Positions 21,626 through 34,037 are shown, counted from the first letter of the stretch. The stretch: 64,000 nt of DNA from Pezicula radicicola (GCA_003008705.1 PDUO01000015.1:67290-131289); one strand, 5' to 3'. Numbers and translations: made by a program. The notes: a model not told the origin generated them from the letters alone.

Positions 21626-23330
21626 ATGGCTTCAACATACGACAAATCTTTCATTTCGAAAGCCGTCGACCCACAACCAAAGCGTATAATTATATGCTGT
21701 GATGGTACATGGCAATCAGCGACTTCCTTGGAAGCCACCAACGGCTGCACCTCAAACGTCGCACGATTATGCCGGGTTCTTGCCAAAGCTGGAGTCGATA
21801 AAGAAAATAAAGTCTGGCAGCAGGTCGTATACTATGATGCAGGCGTCGGAACGGGTAACATTACTGATTTTGAAAAGAAACGACAAGGTAATACTACTTC
21901 TCAGTGTGCAGAGTTCACATCGTTCAATTGGCACTGATTCGATTTTGAAGGTAGTCTTGGACTCGGTTTGATTGAGAATGTTATCGAAGCCTACAATTTC
22001 ATCGCAAACAACTACAATGTCGGTGATCAACTCTTCTTCTTCGGTTTCTCCCGCGGTGCTTATACAGTTCGATCGGCGGCAGGCTTGATCAGTCAGGTTG
22101 GTGTACTAAAGCCAGAGTCGATGTCTGCATTTATCAAATACTACAACGAATACATCCATGCAAAAGATCATAAGAATCCTTTCAAGGATTATAAACCGTG
22201 GGTAAACTTTGTTAAGGACAGTCACTACATTGCTGCACCAGGAACTGCAATAACAAAAGTGATCGGGGTCTGGGATACTGTTGGAAGTCTTGGTGTGCCA
22301 GACGTAGGGCGCTTTTGGAAATGGAACAACTCTTGGATTCGAAAGAAGTACGAGTTTCATGATACAGAGTTGAACGATAGTAAGTCTCATCCCTTTCAAC
22401 CAATGCTTGTGCCAGTTTTGTTGACTTCCTTTCCCAGCCATTTTGAACGCCTATCAAGCACTCGCCCTCGATGAGCGTCGTGCACCATTCTCCCCATCAG
22501 TCTGGAAAGTCAAGAATGGCGCCAAAACGAACTTATGCCAATGCTGGTTCCCCGGTGCCCACATCAACGTCGGAGGTGGCGATTCGAGCAATACCGGCGA
22601 CCACCCCACAGGCGACAAAGAGCAACTCGCATCCATCAGTTACGCTTGGATGCTCGATCGTATCCGACCACATTTGGCCCTTGACAAAGATGCACTCTCC
22701 ACACAATTGAAAGCTTTCCAGGACTTAGCCAAGAATCTGGAGACCTTGAAGCAACCCAAACCCAAACCGAGTTTGATTTGGAGACCGTGGTATTATGTTA
22801 AAGGTCTAGTACTTGGGACCCCGAGTCTAGCGGTTCCAATGGGGTATGCTGCTGGTAAGATTCAGGATAGCTATACACTTGCGTATAAACTCATGGGTAA
22901 AGCGGCAGACCGAACACCAGGAGGCTATCATAACTTGAGAAAGCAAAAAAATGGTAGTTTTATTTACGATGGTAGTATCGGAGAGTATACAGTCGAAAGG
23001 ATTCACCCCAGCGTATATTTCCGACAAGAAGCCAACAGAGTCAATAAAGTTCCCACATACATACCAATAGCTATGAAAGGATGGGAACGCCAGTACAAAA
23101 AAGATGGATATGGAAAGCATGATGCGAATGGGAATCCAACGGAAAGAAAAGGTTGGACGTGGGTCAAGTACAAGGATCCCAAAAAACCCTCAAAGGGAGT
23201 TGCGTTTTATTTGTGGGAGTTTGAAATTGGTCATATGCCGGAGGAAGATAGCATTGAGAAAAGACTCATTGATGTTTCATGGGTGAAAGAGATTCATGAT
23301 CAGGTTCATAATGATTGGAGATCGAAGTAG
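21626..23330 (+). CDS. DUF2235 (Tle1-like) alpha/beta-hydrolase domain protein
   Basis: Three exons: 21626-21887, 21951-22379, 22438-23330 (527 aa), all GT-AG and in phase. The N-terminus reads KRIIICCDGTWQ (aa 20-30), followed by VARLCRVLAKAG and VYYDAGVGTGN. The nucleophile elbow is FFGFSRGAYT (Ser121). Further on are WDTVGSLGVP and a late histidine motif WFPGAHINVGGG. This is the DUF2235 family (PF09994), which includes the catalytic domain of bacterial Tle1 phospholipases. Fungi have many copies of unknown substrate. There is no signal peptide, so it is probably cytosolic. Catalytic residues look complete and the gene intact. Confidence 0.88.
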
Positions 23331-24599
23331 GAGTTTGTAATATTAGGTTTCTGTGTAGGAGTTCTAGTTGATTTAATATAAGTCAGTAGGTAAACCGTGT
23401 TAGTTGGTCTATATAGATACTACTAGTAGGTCCTAAATACAACCCAATTCCAGTGCAACATGGTTGTCTGATGTGGCTTCTAGAATTGCTCAAGCTGGAC
23501 TATTTGCTAGCACTCCAGGGTAGGTTTGAGAGGTTTCATAGGCGTTATGTTTCTTGGTTATTCTAAGTTAAGAAAGAGATTGCTGTCAAATATACCTTAA
23601 TCAGAAAACTCCAAGAAATTAATATTGATATAGACCAACGCTCTTCGCGATATCTTCTCAATGTTACATAGATAGCAGGTAGCAGCATAAATAATTTAAG
23701 CGAACACTCTCCCCTTTTCTTAACCGAACATTGAATATAAAGACCAGGCGCATCAATGGTACGATAAAAAACTCCGAAGACGAATATTCGAGGAAGTGCG
23801 CACTGGTTGGCTTTATATATAGCGTTATGATGACCGCAAGGGAAAAGATCCGAGTGGGAAGGAGGCAAGGAGGCCTTTTTGAAGATTATTGACGTTGCTT
23901 GGGTTCTGCTGCGCGGATAACTGCCATTACTCCGTCGTTGTTGTAGCTATCCATAATCATCAGTCTGCCGGGTTTCTCCTTGTCTACTACTTGGTAGTTG
24001 CCAAAGTTTAAACGTTTGATTTTCTTTCCTTCTTTCTTTTTAGAAAATAAAAAAAGGCAAGGGGGCTTTTTGGTTTCATTGGAGGTGGTTGTGATTCGCA
24101 AAAGACATACCAATTGTACGCTCCAACAGCATAACTACCTTTGGTTGCGGTATCGACATTTGCCAGGTTCTATTTTGCTGAGGAAAGGCAGCCATTGTGA
24201 GGATAGTTGGTGATGAATATTGTTGACTCAGTCTTCCTACCTAACGGGAAGAGATATTCCATATGAAATGGCTGAGACTATTATCACCACCAGTGATGTG
24301 ATGTAAGAATGAATAAGAGGTAATAACGATAAGACAGTGATATTATCTCTGATACCCTTCATGGGAGCTTGCGCTGTTACTCTACTCTACCTTATTTGGA
24401 TCTAGATCGTATCGGACTCACGCGTATGAGACTTGGAATTTTGATGTAGCTCTCGGTGAAAAGACCGTGTTCTTAATGGTCAGAAACACTTGTGCAGAAC
24501 AGCAAAACATGGTCAGCTCCACCTAGACTTGAGGGCCCATACCTGCCAAGTGAGTGATACCAATAAAATCTCGGGATCTTCATGGAGGTGTAGCGGGTT
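23331..24599. other. Intergenic with a copy of a dispersed repeat
   Basis: No intact gene. Positions about 23637-23730 match 36449-36525 (GCTCTTCGCGATAT, TACATAG, GCATAA, ATTTAAGCGA in the same order). On the reverse strand the unit reads GGGGAGAG..TCGCTTAAAT, related to the repeats at 45.5, 48.5 and 52.2 kb. Confidence 0.55.
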
Positions 24600-24832
24600 T
24601 ATTACTTCCTCGATTATGAAGTTTACGTCTTGAATCGCTGTACTTCCTGTGTCACGCGTGCACCGGGCTTCACTGAGGTCCTCTTCCCTATGGAGCCTGA
24701 ATACAGGCTGTCGAAGACGCGTAAGTCTGAAGCAATCCCATATGCTGATGCTGAGAGGATCATGTTTGAGACTATGGCGAAGCAGTTTGGAATTTCCGAG
24801 TTGAAGCTGTTGGCGGCTCCTTTCGATAGCTA
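24600..24832 (+). pseudogene. C-terminal relic of an Ldh2-type malate/L-lactate dehydrogenase
   Basis: The frame reads DYEVYVLNRCTSCVTRAPGF, then TEVLFPMEPEYRLSKTRKSE, then IPYADAERIMFETMAKQFG, and stops at 24832. This matches the end of the Ldh2/MDG2 oxidoreductase family (PF02615: APGF-EVL-PGEPE-R...GIP...W). The catalytic and NAD-binding parts that should lie upstream are not visible in any frame within 1 kb, so this is a leftover of a gene about 330 codons long. Decay is old: even the retained segment has substitutions at conserved glycine positions. Confidence 0.65.
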
Positions 24833-25232
24833 GGTAGGTATTTGAGGTCGTACGATTACATTGCTATACAAATTGAGGTCGGTTATAACCGATATGTATA
24901 GATAATAGGAGTGGTCTACAGAAAAACAGAAAATAAGTTGTTTCTCACCGCCTTAGTTTATGCCACGCAAAATGCTATCTACAGGGCGTATTATAGGGTT
25001 CGTCTATCAAGCGGTGAGACCCGTATGCTCTTTGCCCAGCTTCTTTCCGCACACCGCCTTATTAGCGAGGACAAAATCAAACCTCACTCTTTACTCTCAT
25101 CCACCAATCGGACACTCTCCGTGTCAATAATACAGTCCCTTCAGCCTTAACGCGCCCCCACTACCATGCCTACGTTTCTCCTCAGTAGTTGTCCATGATA
25201 GTGTATAGTACAGGATCAGCACTTGTGTATCA

Positions 25233-27767
25233 ATGAGCGCTGCTCCATCAAATCCAGCGCCACGCAAGCGGGGCACAGCCTGTACGCGGTGTCGATTGCA
25301 GAAGGTTCGTTGCGACAAAGAGCAGCCGGCCTGCTCGAATTGTGTCAAAGCAGGCGTTGCTTGCGTTAAAGCTGGACCTGATAGCGAACCATCAAGACAG
25401 TAAGTACGGTACTTGACCTGTAGTATCTACAGTATTGCACCCCGAAATGTATGCATTCTCTCGGACTAAGCGAGCGTTAGATATATCGAGCAATTAGAGA
25501 AGAGAACGAGATGGCTGGAAGACGTCCTTCGCCAAGTTGCTCCGGATGCCTTAGAGCGAGGTGTACAAGTCCCTCTCGTACAGTCTGCCGACCAGCCTGA
25601 CCTTGATCCCGGCACTGATGCCGATGTCGACACAATATGTGATCCATCCCGATCCATGATGCATCCGGTCTCAAGAGACACTAATATCTTCTCTTCCTCT
25701 ACGAGTAGCGACAAGCAGCAGCAATTGCCGCCTTCATATCCTTTCCAACGGCCTGGTTCCACCTCAGTCTCAGCAGCCAACGCCCATGCACCTGCAGACT
25801 CGCGTAACTCAGTACTTACTCATACAGAATCCCCCAGCAAGATTGGACCCAACCAGCCATTAGCACACGATGTTGGTCTCCTGTCACTAGCCAATTCGAC
25901 CGAACCCAAGTACCTAGGTCCTTCATCCGGAGTCACCTTTGCTCGCTTGATCTTTGCTGCAGCGCCGCAATCTCAAGGACTTTCAAGTGCAAGTGCCGTA
26001 CATGCTCCTGAGCATGACCAATTGGAGCATTTCAACAATGTCTCATCGCAGCCCCCATCTGCCAACATCGTCGTAGAATTGCCTGAGGAAGACGAATTGC
26101 ACTACTTCGTAGATGCTTACTACGAGACCTGGCATCCGCTTTATCCCTTTTTGGATGAAGAGCTCTGCCAGGAGCTGGTTAGCAGGGTCCAGTCACAGTC
26201 ACAGTTGCAGAACTCCCAGAATAGTGCAACAAAAGCTCACTCCCTTTCGCAGTCACTGGACACTGCACAATTATTTTTGGTGATTGCCTTAGGGGCAAAA
26301 GTTCTAGAATCGAGACTCTCCACCAATTTTTCTTCCGATTCCTATTATGCTACAGCTATGGTCCACGTGGGAAAGTTGCAACTCCACGACAGCATGCGAG
26401 GCGTTCAGGTCCTTTTACTACTAGTATTGAGTAGCTTTTCTTTCACATACGGACTGAATGCTTGGTTCTTGACTTCCACAATTATAGCAAGCTGCTTGGA
26501 TCTTGGTCTGCAACGAAAGTACATAGAAGGTATCTTGATCGATGATTCTTTCCCTACTCGTACCTTGGGCATGCGGCATTGCAACTAACAAAATATAGCC
26601 AGACTAGGTGCCGCCACCCCGGAGGTAGAAGATGAAGTTCTACGAATAAAACAACAACGTTGCACCATCTTCTGGTCCGCATATTCTCTGGACAGAACAC
26701 TTTGTGTCATACTGGGAAGGCCTTTGACTTTACGGGACGAAGCTATCGATATTGAGTATCCAGGAGAATGGAAGACTAAGGAGATTGATCAAAACGCGAT
26801 AACTCCAACAAACAACCACGCGCATCCTAGGAAGAGAGTCTGTCTAGACCGATCACCATACATGGTTTCCATATACTCATTCCGTTTTGATAGAATCACC
26901 GCAGAAATCAAGCTCATGCTTTATAGAGTGGCTCAGTCACCAAGTCGATTTCCCTGGCCAAGGAATCTGAATGAATGGCAGATTGAAACCTACGATGCCT
27001 GTAAAGAGCTCCTCAAGGAGGCCCAGCAAGATCTCAAGTGGCGAGGCCATGCAGTTAGAAATGGGCCAGGTATACATGATGGAGCCATTCGGCTGATAGA
27101 GCTAAAGTTTCATCACTGCGCAATGATTTTAAACCGCCCGAGTCCCGCCATCCCACAACCCTCTTCCCTAGCTTTAATGAAATGCTACGAGAGTGCTATG
27201 TCCACGATCAAAATCCAAGCGGAAATGGCTAAATTCGCCAACATGACAAACTCTTGGTTGACGGCTCATGCAGTCTTCGTCTCTGGCATCACCATGCTTT
27301 ACTGTATTTGGACAAGTCCTGAGGTTCGAAAGTCTACAAATATGACGGCCTTCTTTCAGCAAGCAGATGCCTGTACAAAGGTTCTGGAGATACTCGGAAA
27401 GACCTGGCCTGTAGCTAAGAGCGCGCAAGCCAAGTTCCAGCATCTGGTGCAGTTAACCAAAGACTCCTGGAAGTCAAAGTCAGAGAGTATAGCGCCCATG
27501 CAAAATGAGCAGGGAGCGGCAAGAGATGGAAATGAGAATCAGCCTGGAATGAATACTCAAACGAGGCCCGTGGGGAATTATGCTGGGCAGCTTGGGCTCG
27601 AAAATCTGCCTTTAAATTTCTGGGATGAAGTGAATCCAGAGTTCGCTATAGCTCCCAATATGCTGATTGATGAGCTTGGAGATGTTGGACAATGGTTTGA
27701 TCTTGATTGGTTAGGGGATGCGAACTTTGGCTTTGGTATGGATAATAACGCTTATGCTACGTATTAA
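25233..27767 (+). CDS. Zn2Cys6 transcription factor with fungal-specific TF domain
   Basis: Three exons: 25233-25399, 25481-26529, 26599-27767 (2385 nt, 794 aa). Residues 17-45 form the zinc cluster (ACTRCRLQKVRCDKEQPACS, then NCVKAGVACVKAG). Intron 1 follows, and then a dimerisation helix YIEQLEKRTRWLEDVLRQV. The fungal_trans domain (PF04082) starts near residue 215 (FVDAYYETWHPLYPFLDEEL) and includes ILASCLDLGLQRKY-type and RCTIFWSAYSLDRTL motifs. The acidic C-terminus could be an activation region. It is a nuclear regulator; targets unknown. It is not adjacent to an obvious cluster: its upstream neighbour is a dehydrogenase relic, which it may once have controlled (speculation). Intact. 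Confidence 0.9.
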
Positions 27768-28412
27768 CAATTTTGTCTTGATCAAGTTTGAGGATCATGA
27801 GAAGTCCAACATTGTGCCCATTTTTGGAGTGATTCCGTCGACAAAACCTACGGTATTTGTCGTTTGACCATGTCCGAGACGGAGAGGTTAAGGGAGTTCA
27901 ATTACTGATATTAAGTGCCGACCCTAATCTGTACAAAGTTATTAAGTCGAGTCGGAAAGAAAAGAACTTAGCCTGACGTTTTTACTGGGCCCACCACTAG
28001 GTCCCCTTTTACTGCTTACGTGATCGCTTGCTAGACGCGCCAGGGGGGAGGAGAATTTAGTTGGTACTTATGCCTTCCTCGGTATATATCTTCAGCCAAC
28101 TATCACATCGTCCTACAACAACACTCGAGAGGTGGTTATGCAGCCTATGTTGTGGACTATGCAAGCGACTATCTTCTGTGTACTTTCTACATTCCTCAAA
28201 ACCCTAGAAACACCCCTCGACCAATATCTGATTCCGATCTAGTACCCTCGGCTTTGTCCCCGACTCTAGAGCAATATTCCTCGCCAACGTTCTTCGTGTC
28301 GTACCATCCACCCTATTATTTTGTGTATTTAGCCACCACCGCTCTACTTTACCTATACTGACTGGCTGCTATACTCTAGCTTTGCCTTCATTTCCATTGT
28401 CCCTTCACAGTC
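27768..28412. other. Intergenic, C/T-rich leader of ATP-grasp gene
   Basis: No gene. The last 200 bases are pyrimidine-rich (CTCTAGC, TTCATTTCCATTGTCCC), as in fungal 5' UTRs. Confidence 0.4.
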
Positions 28413-29755
28413 ATGCAGTCGCTCGCCCGTGCCGTCATTCACCAGGGTTCTGGCCGCCTCGGCTACAGGGCCGTCGCCATAGATCTCAACATGCGGGTAG
28501 GCCTGCATCAGTTTCAGTCAGCTCGTGCCTTTTCATCGGGCGACAAGGCGACACGTGTAGCAGTCCTGTACCAAGCCATTGAGCCTCCTATTATTGACGG
28601 CGTTAGAAAGCCGATGAAGCCTGGAGGTGAGCCTCCACTACCTCGTAGCGTGACAAAGACAGAGAGATAGTTTTTAACAAAAACTTTATAGGGTATCAAG
28701 ATTCTGGCGCCGACATTGCCTACTGTCTACAGGGTGCGCCTGGAACGGACGTGTTAACTCCATCGCCTGCGCCGGATCCACGTGAAATGAAAGGATGGTG
28801 TTTTCCCGATACTGAACAGGGCATTCTCTCTGCTCTCGACAAAGGTGCCACCCATCTGTGGGCTAATACCATCTTATTTTCTGCACATCCACTTCAAACT
28901 TCATCGAGAATCGCAAAGTACCAGGACCAGATCCATGTTGTCGGTCAACCACCACTGCTGGTTCAGAAATACGATGATAAAAAGTTCGTGAATGATCTGT
29001 TGAGGTCACATGGCAACTTTACCTTACCAAGAGGCTGGAATATCCTGGAGAGTTCCAATGTCGCCGCAGAACTCCGGATGCTAAATATCCCATTTCCTAT
29101 AGTTGCTAAACCGATCCGTGGTAGGGGAAGTTATGGCGTGAAAGTTTGCAATACAGGGCAAGAGCTACTCGAACATCTCAAGATCCTTTTCAAAGATTCT
29201 CCAGCGGTCATGATGGAGGAGTTCCTAGCCGGTGAAGAAGCGACTGTGACGGTTATGCCTCCATCAGCCAACAAACCAGACTACTGGTCCATGCCTATCG
29301 TAAGTCGCTTCAATCATGAAAATGGCATTGCACCATACAACGGCATCGTTGCTGTCACAGCAAACTCTAGAGTAGTGACTAAGGGAGAATATACTGCGGA
29401 TCCAGCATATGAAGAAGCTTCGAGACAATGTGAAGCTGTCGCTAGGTTATTAAAAGTCACAGCGCCTATTCGAGTAGATGTGCGACGTTTCAAGGATGGT
29501 GAAAGGTTTGCTCTCTTTGATGTCAATATGAAACCGGTTTGTATTCTTAATAATACTGCAAATTACACAGACACATGTACTGACTTGTGTGGCCAGAATA
29601 TGACTGGCCCCGGCCGTCCAGGAAGAGAAAATCAGGCAAGTCTAACTGCTTTGGCAGCTAGCCAGCTAGGTTGGGACTATCCTAAGCTTCTACATAATAT
29701 GCTTGAGAGCTGTTATACTCTCCAATATTTACGGAATATTAAGGCGCCTGTATGA
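28413..29755 (+). CDS. ATP-grasp protein resembling D-alanine-D-alanine ligase, probable mitochondrial precursor
   Basis: Three exons: 28413-28626, 28692-29536, 29597-29755 (405 aa). The N-terminus is basic and free of acids for 24 residues and ends ARAFSSGDK, a typical mitochondrial presequence cleavage style. ATP-grasp features follow: IPFPIVAKPIRGRGSYGVKV (nucleotide-binding strand and glycine loop), VMMEEFLAGEEATVTVMPP, IRVDVRRF and FALFDVNMKP-NMTGPGRPGR (metal-binding acid/asparagine with the final glycine-rich loop). Fungi do not make peptidoglycan. The role of these Ddl-like proteins (PF07478) is unknown, and ligation of an amino acid to another carboxylate is only the generic prediction. 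The second intron (60 nt) has no stop and is a multiple of three, so it can be retained without frame loss. Confidence 0.82.
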
Positions 29756-30593
29756 TAAGTAGAGGCATATCTCATTGGACTGCAGCATAATGTCTGACGT
29801 ATTTGTTCAAGATTGTAACCAGACTTGACGTGGTGTAGAATTAAAATAGCATTTATATAGAGACTGTACATAGAGAATGGATTTTCTTTCTGCGTTCTAA
29901 CCACATGATATTCTTTTCCATCTTTTCTAGATACTCCGAGACATCAATAATATTAGTTGGGGAACTCTCGCAAAAGGCGCAGTTTGTCAGTATTGCCCTA
30001 TGTGAATTAATCTGGAGTTACTCAACCTAATCTGACATTTTTCTCCAGATGGATGGTTCAGTTCTATTTGGGGTACGGAGTACTAGGCTAGAAACGCCGA
30101 ATGACCCGAGTTCTGTTTTCGTGGGAAGCCATATCATCGGTCTCGGTCTGTATCCGAAATGTGTGGCCAGAGCCGGTAGTAAAGGCCGGCAGGAGGCCAC
30201 TTGTGGTTGCAGGGGTGTTCTGTGTTCTATGTCGGCCATTAAAAAGGTCTCGCTTAATAATTAGTAAATAATACTTGTAATCCAGTGAAGTGGAACAGCA
30301 CCTAAATTCTCTCACAGATAAATCTAAGAGATACTTCACACAAAGACTTCATTCTAGTCCTATCCATAATCACTATCAGCCATCTTCACCAGTGTAGCAG
30401 ATCATAACACCAAGCAACCACTTCACGTACGCACGCCTCAAGGTTTTCAATAAAGGAGAAAACGAGAGTACAACAAATACTGCGAAGCAATCGACGATCG
30501 TCATATTATCTACCTCCCCACAGAAGCGTACCAGCATTACAACTTAAGTCCTTCCTGCAAAATCCCAGCTACCTACATATTCACTCAAGAAAG
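29756..30593. other. Intergenic
   Basis: About 840 bases, no gene supportable; short frames only. The last 200 bases are A/C-rich and look like the leader of the Dabb gene. Confidence 0.4.
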
Positions 30594-31191
30594 ATGACCA
30601 TTATACACATGGGTAAGAAGAATCACTTAACTTTTCACTACCCCAACTAACATTCTAACCCCAAACCAGTCCTCTTCAAATTCCGCCCCGACGTCCCAGA
30701 ACACCACAAAAAAACCTTCATCCAGGAGTTAAAAAAGTTAAAGACCCTATCCTGCGTAAAGGATAATCGATTGATTGTAGGCGGAGCTTCGATTACGGAC
30801 CCGATTGAGAAGAGTAAAGGGTTTCAGTATGCATTGTTGAGTTATCATCAAGATCGTGCTGCGTTGGAGGAGTATCAGGCTAGCAAGGAACATCATTGGT
30901 ATGCTTAATTGCTGAACCCTACTCCTTCATGTCTGTTATTGTATGTCTTGGGGAGTGAGGATGAGTGAGTACTGATTGTTTATGTGCATTAGGGTTACAA
31001 GTACTTATCTCTTTCCTTTTAAAGAGGACCTTTGTCGTTATGATTTTGAGGTTGATCCAGAAGATGAATATATGTGTGATTTTGGTTTGCCTATGGCTAT
31101 GGCTTTTGGAGGAAATATAACACCGGTTAATGGGGTGAGGAAAAGGATAGATGATCTATCGATTAAGGAACCAGCGGTAGAGCAGTCTTGA
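30594..31191 (+). CDS. Stress-responsive A/B barrel (Dabb) domain protein
   Basis: Three exons: 30594-30612, 30670-30898, 30993-31191 (447 nt, 148 aa), too interrupted to appear as one frame. The start MTIIHMVLFKFRPDVPEHHK matches the Dabb opening (hxhHhVlFKfk), followed by FIQELKKLKTL and FQYALLSYHQDRAALEEYQA with a conserved H-x-W near the end of the barrel (PF07876). Dabb proteins are small dimeric barrels; some fungal and plant members are cyclases or stress proteins, many have no known job. The C-terminal 50 residues after the barrel are an acidic extension. Intact. Confidence 0.85.
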
Positions 31192-32149
31192 AAATACCGA
31201 ATGCTTGATTCATTTTGAAAAACATGTTTGCGACGGGATATGACAAGGGTAGTCTCGAGTTTTCATATCTAAACTTGAGAGGTATCAATCGAGTTCAAAG
31301 TTTTGCCATGTTTCAATGCAGCTACTGTGCGCCTACCAAATATAAATCTCGATCAAATACCAGACTCTGAAGTATGGTGCTTACTATATATTTCACTTCG
31401 TTTGCATTATATCATCTTTATATCAATTACCTGAAGAGTTGCTTTGTATTTTTTATCCAAATCCCTTTAGCTCTAGAGCCCATTGGAGATATTAATGTTT
31501 ATGTTGCATTTATTAGAAGGCTCTATAAAATTCCATGGGAAACTACCTAATAACGTTTCTATAATCATCGGCCTGTTTTTTGCCATTGTGTAGTACTGTT
31601 TAAGCTCCTGAGCGTGCAAGCAATTTTGATTGTCTGAAAATCCACTCTACTCGCTGAGGCTTGTCGTGCTGGTCGAAACGGGGATGGATGTTGGTGTGGT
31701 TTGTTCGGTCTAAGTCCGTAGGTATCATAAACTGCACCCGGGAACTGCCCGAGGCATTTTTGCGCCTTCGGCCACAAACCCGACTCGCTACACCGTCCCA
31801 TATGATGGACGGAAAACAACACTTCCGCCCGTTGAAGTTAAGTAAGTTGAAATCTGCATCACATCTATTTCCAAAAAAAAAAAAAATTTTTTGGGGAAAA
31901 AAAAAGATCCTTTGTGCCTAGCTCGGGGTCGTCGCCGAAATTAGATAACTTTCTCATCTTCTTACCTTTCCATCTCCGTTGTCATCAAATCTAATTAAGC
32001 AGACTTTCTGTGAGTCTTTCCCCATTTTCGAAAACTTGCCGGACTCTCGGCCTGAGAGAGACACCGGTTCTGGGACCTCACAGCAACATCCTTGCTTCAC
32101 TGCCAAACAAGCTCCACCATTTCCAGGTTCACTTCACTTTCGTACATAC
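31192..32149. other. Intergenic, AT-rich, with homopolymer tract
   Basis: No gene. A tract of A13-T6-G4-A9 lies at about 31873-31906, a spot prone to assembly or replication slippage. Confidence 0.4.
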
Positions 32150-32948
32150 ATTATGACCGACTCAGCATCCATTATCCGGTGCCTCGCTCGGACATGTTTG
32201 TGGTGATTTTCTCGAGGTTTTGACAATGTATTCTCCAGCCATTCAGGCCGGACACCAAAACCATTGGTCAAGTTTTTACCGTTAAATTTGTTCAAAACGA
32301 CGATACCGAAGCTCCAAAACTGAAGGGCAACTATGTAAGTCAAACCGCGAACTTCTTGTGTAAATTGTTAGCAACCTGATAGGTTGATCAAATCCCTGCC
32401 GGAGCGGTTTTCATATCTCGGCCTGCGCCTCATATCATTGCTGCATATGGAGACTTGATGTTATTGCGAGCGAAAGCTTTACTTCATTGTGTACCTGTTT
32501 GTTGTTTTCAGTTTTTCTAGCTCATGGAGTATCCCGTGCCTCCACCAGAGAAATATGAGGTCTGACACTATTCGTATTGGTGTTCAAATACAGTAGTGCT
32601 TTGGTTCATTTTCAATCAAATCTGTATCAATACACGTACCGAGACTAGAATTTCCGTGTCAGATGTTTGCTAGAAGTGCTAGAACTACTGCGGGTGGTGC
32701 AGTATGTCGACGTTCACAAATCAATGTCCCAGTAAAATTGCAATCTTTGATCCAGGCGGTCATTATCAGCCCTGGATGGGGTCGTATGTCCGCCTACTAG
32801 CTTGACAGAGTAGGTGCTTAAAGTTATTCCTTCCCTCATATATTGGCCAACACTTGCCCAATAGGGACGTACACTAAATTTAAGGTATGCATCCAACGGA
32901 GCAGTTCTAGCTAATACTCTTCCTGTATTTGCATCAAAGACGCATTAA
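32150..32948 (+). pseudogene. RraA-family (HMG aldolase / RNase E regulator-like) pseudogene
   Basis: Pieces of one RraA-like protein (PF03737) occur in order: GDFLEVLTMYSPAIQAG; after a one-base shift DTKTIGQVFTVKFVQNDDT and APKLKGNY; a good GT-AG intron (32336-32384); VDQIPAGAVFISRPAPHI and AAYGDLMLLRAKAL, where the catalytic 'GAVGTIVDGRIRD' block is then missing; FPCQMFARSARTTAGGAV with INVPVKLQSLIQAVIISP; then in another frame LDGVVCPPTSLTE, a TAG, VLKVIPSLIYW, another TAG, and finally GAVLANTLPVFASKTH. Frameshifts, stops and loss of the active-site block make it clearly dead. RraA-like enzymes cleave 4-hydroxy-4-methyl-2-oxoglutarate or oxaloacetate. Confidence 0.75.
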
Positions 32949-33906
32949 GTAATTGTAGATGAGCAGAGTATCTAATCCTTCGCCAAATAGCCAAATAACT
33001 AATGTACGAGGGAAAGGATACGTTCTATTGCTGCTGCTGCCAATCAAGAGTCTACTAAAACAACCAAGAGTGGTATGGGTGTCCAGGAGGCTTTTGTAAA
33101 ATTCTTTAGCAAGTAGTCTTGGAACTTGCAAAGTTGGATGGACTCTAACGCCAGCCAAAGAATTTAAGCTTTAGGTACATTACTGTACGCTATATAATAT
33201 ATTTAGACATCGGGATGGGCCCAGGGTCGTTAGGGTTCGGGCCGTGGGCATCCATGGGCCTTGGCTTTGTGGCGTGCGTACCCGTGGGTGGCCCAACTTG
33301 GCACGAGCCATATAACTCCACTATAATTATCGAGCCTTTTAGTGTAGCTGTTATTCATATGAGGAATTGTTCCTTAGTCCGAAAAGTATAAAGTTGCCGT
33401 GTTTCGGATATTGAGGCCTGTGCCAATCTGGGCCTATATTTCCATTCTTAAGAGAGTAGGTTATATTAGCCCACGGGGCCCCATTCCGATGTCTATATAT
33501 ATTCACTTCAAACCTATTGAGTAGCGCATCAGTGAGGAGGCAAAAGCTCATCCACATGATCGAGAATTCAATATGATTGTTATTTTTGCACATCTTCTCA
33601 ACGTCACTTGTCCCTGAATTGGACTTTACTCATCGTGCAATCCTTTTGAACATCTGACCATGCTGCAGGTTGACAAAGGCGACCTACCTATGAATTTTAT
33701 TTTAGTAATGTATTCAACACACGTGGTGTTCCAAAACTTCGCTTTTCCCTCTTGGAAAGTTTACTATTTTCAAACTATGGTAACGACTACCTTGAACCTA
33801 TCTTGATATCCATTGGTCGTCGGCTAAAATATTGCGCTCTCAAATAGAGGTAGAGTATAACATAAGCGGGAGTTACTGGATTATACCGAAAAAATACTAC
33901 TTATTA
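32949..33906. other. Intergenic, no gene seen
   Basis: AT-rich with one GC-rich patch (about 33211-33312, rich in GGGCC/CCCGTGGG words) that looks foreign to its surroundings and may be a transposon scrap. No protein can be supported in any frame. Confidence 0.35.
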
Positions 33907-34035
33907 TCCCTTACATCGTTTGCTGCCATACCCACGAACCAATAGGATGTGCACAACAAAATACATATGTTTTTGACGGCAAAATCCTCAGGGTGTCGAA
34001 TCCTTGTTCAAAATGGCAGGAAACGGTGTAAGGAA
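33907..34035. mobile_element. 129-bp TA-flanked MITE, copy A
   Basis: The left end TCCCTTACATCGTTTGCTGC and the reverse complement of the right end (TTCCTTACACCGTTTCCTGC) are imperfect inverted repeats of about 25 bp. TA dinucleotides flank both ends (33905-33906, 34036-34037). The interior (ACCAATAGGATGTGC ... GGTGTCGAATCC) matches the element at 52268-52401. It is non-coding and non-autonomous. Confidence 0.75.
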
Positions 34036-34037
34036 TA

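Noticed and set aside
33985..34000. GGTGTCGAATCC in both MITEs, resembling a tRNA B box
   Set aside because: Only part of the B-box consensus, no A box and no tRNA fold nearby; TA-flanked inverted repeats fit a DNA transposon, not a SINE.
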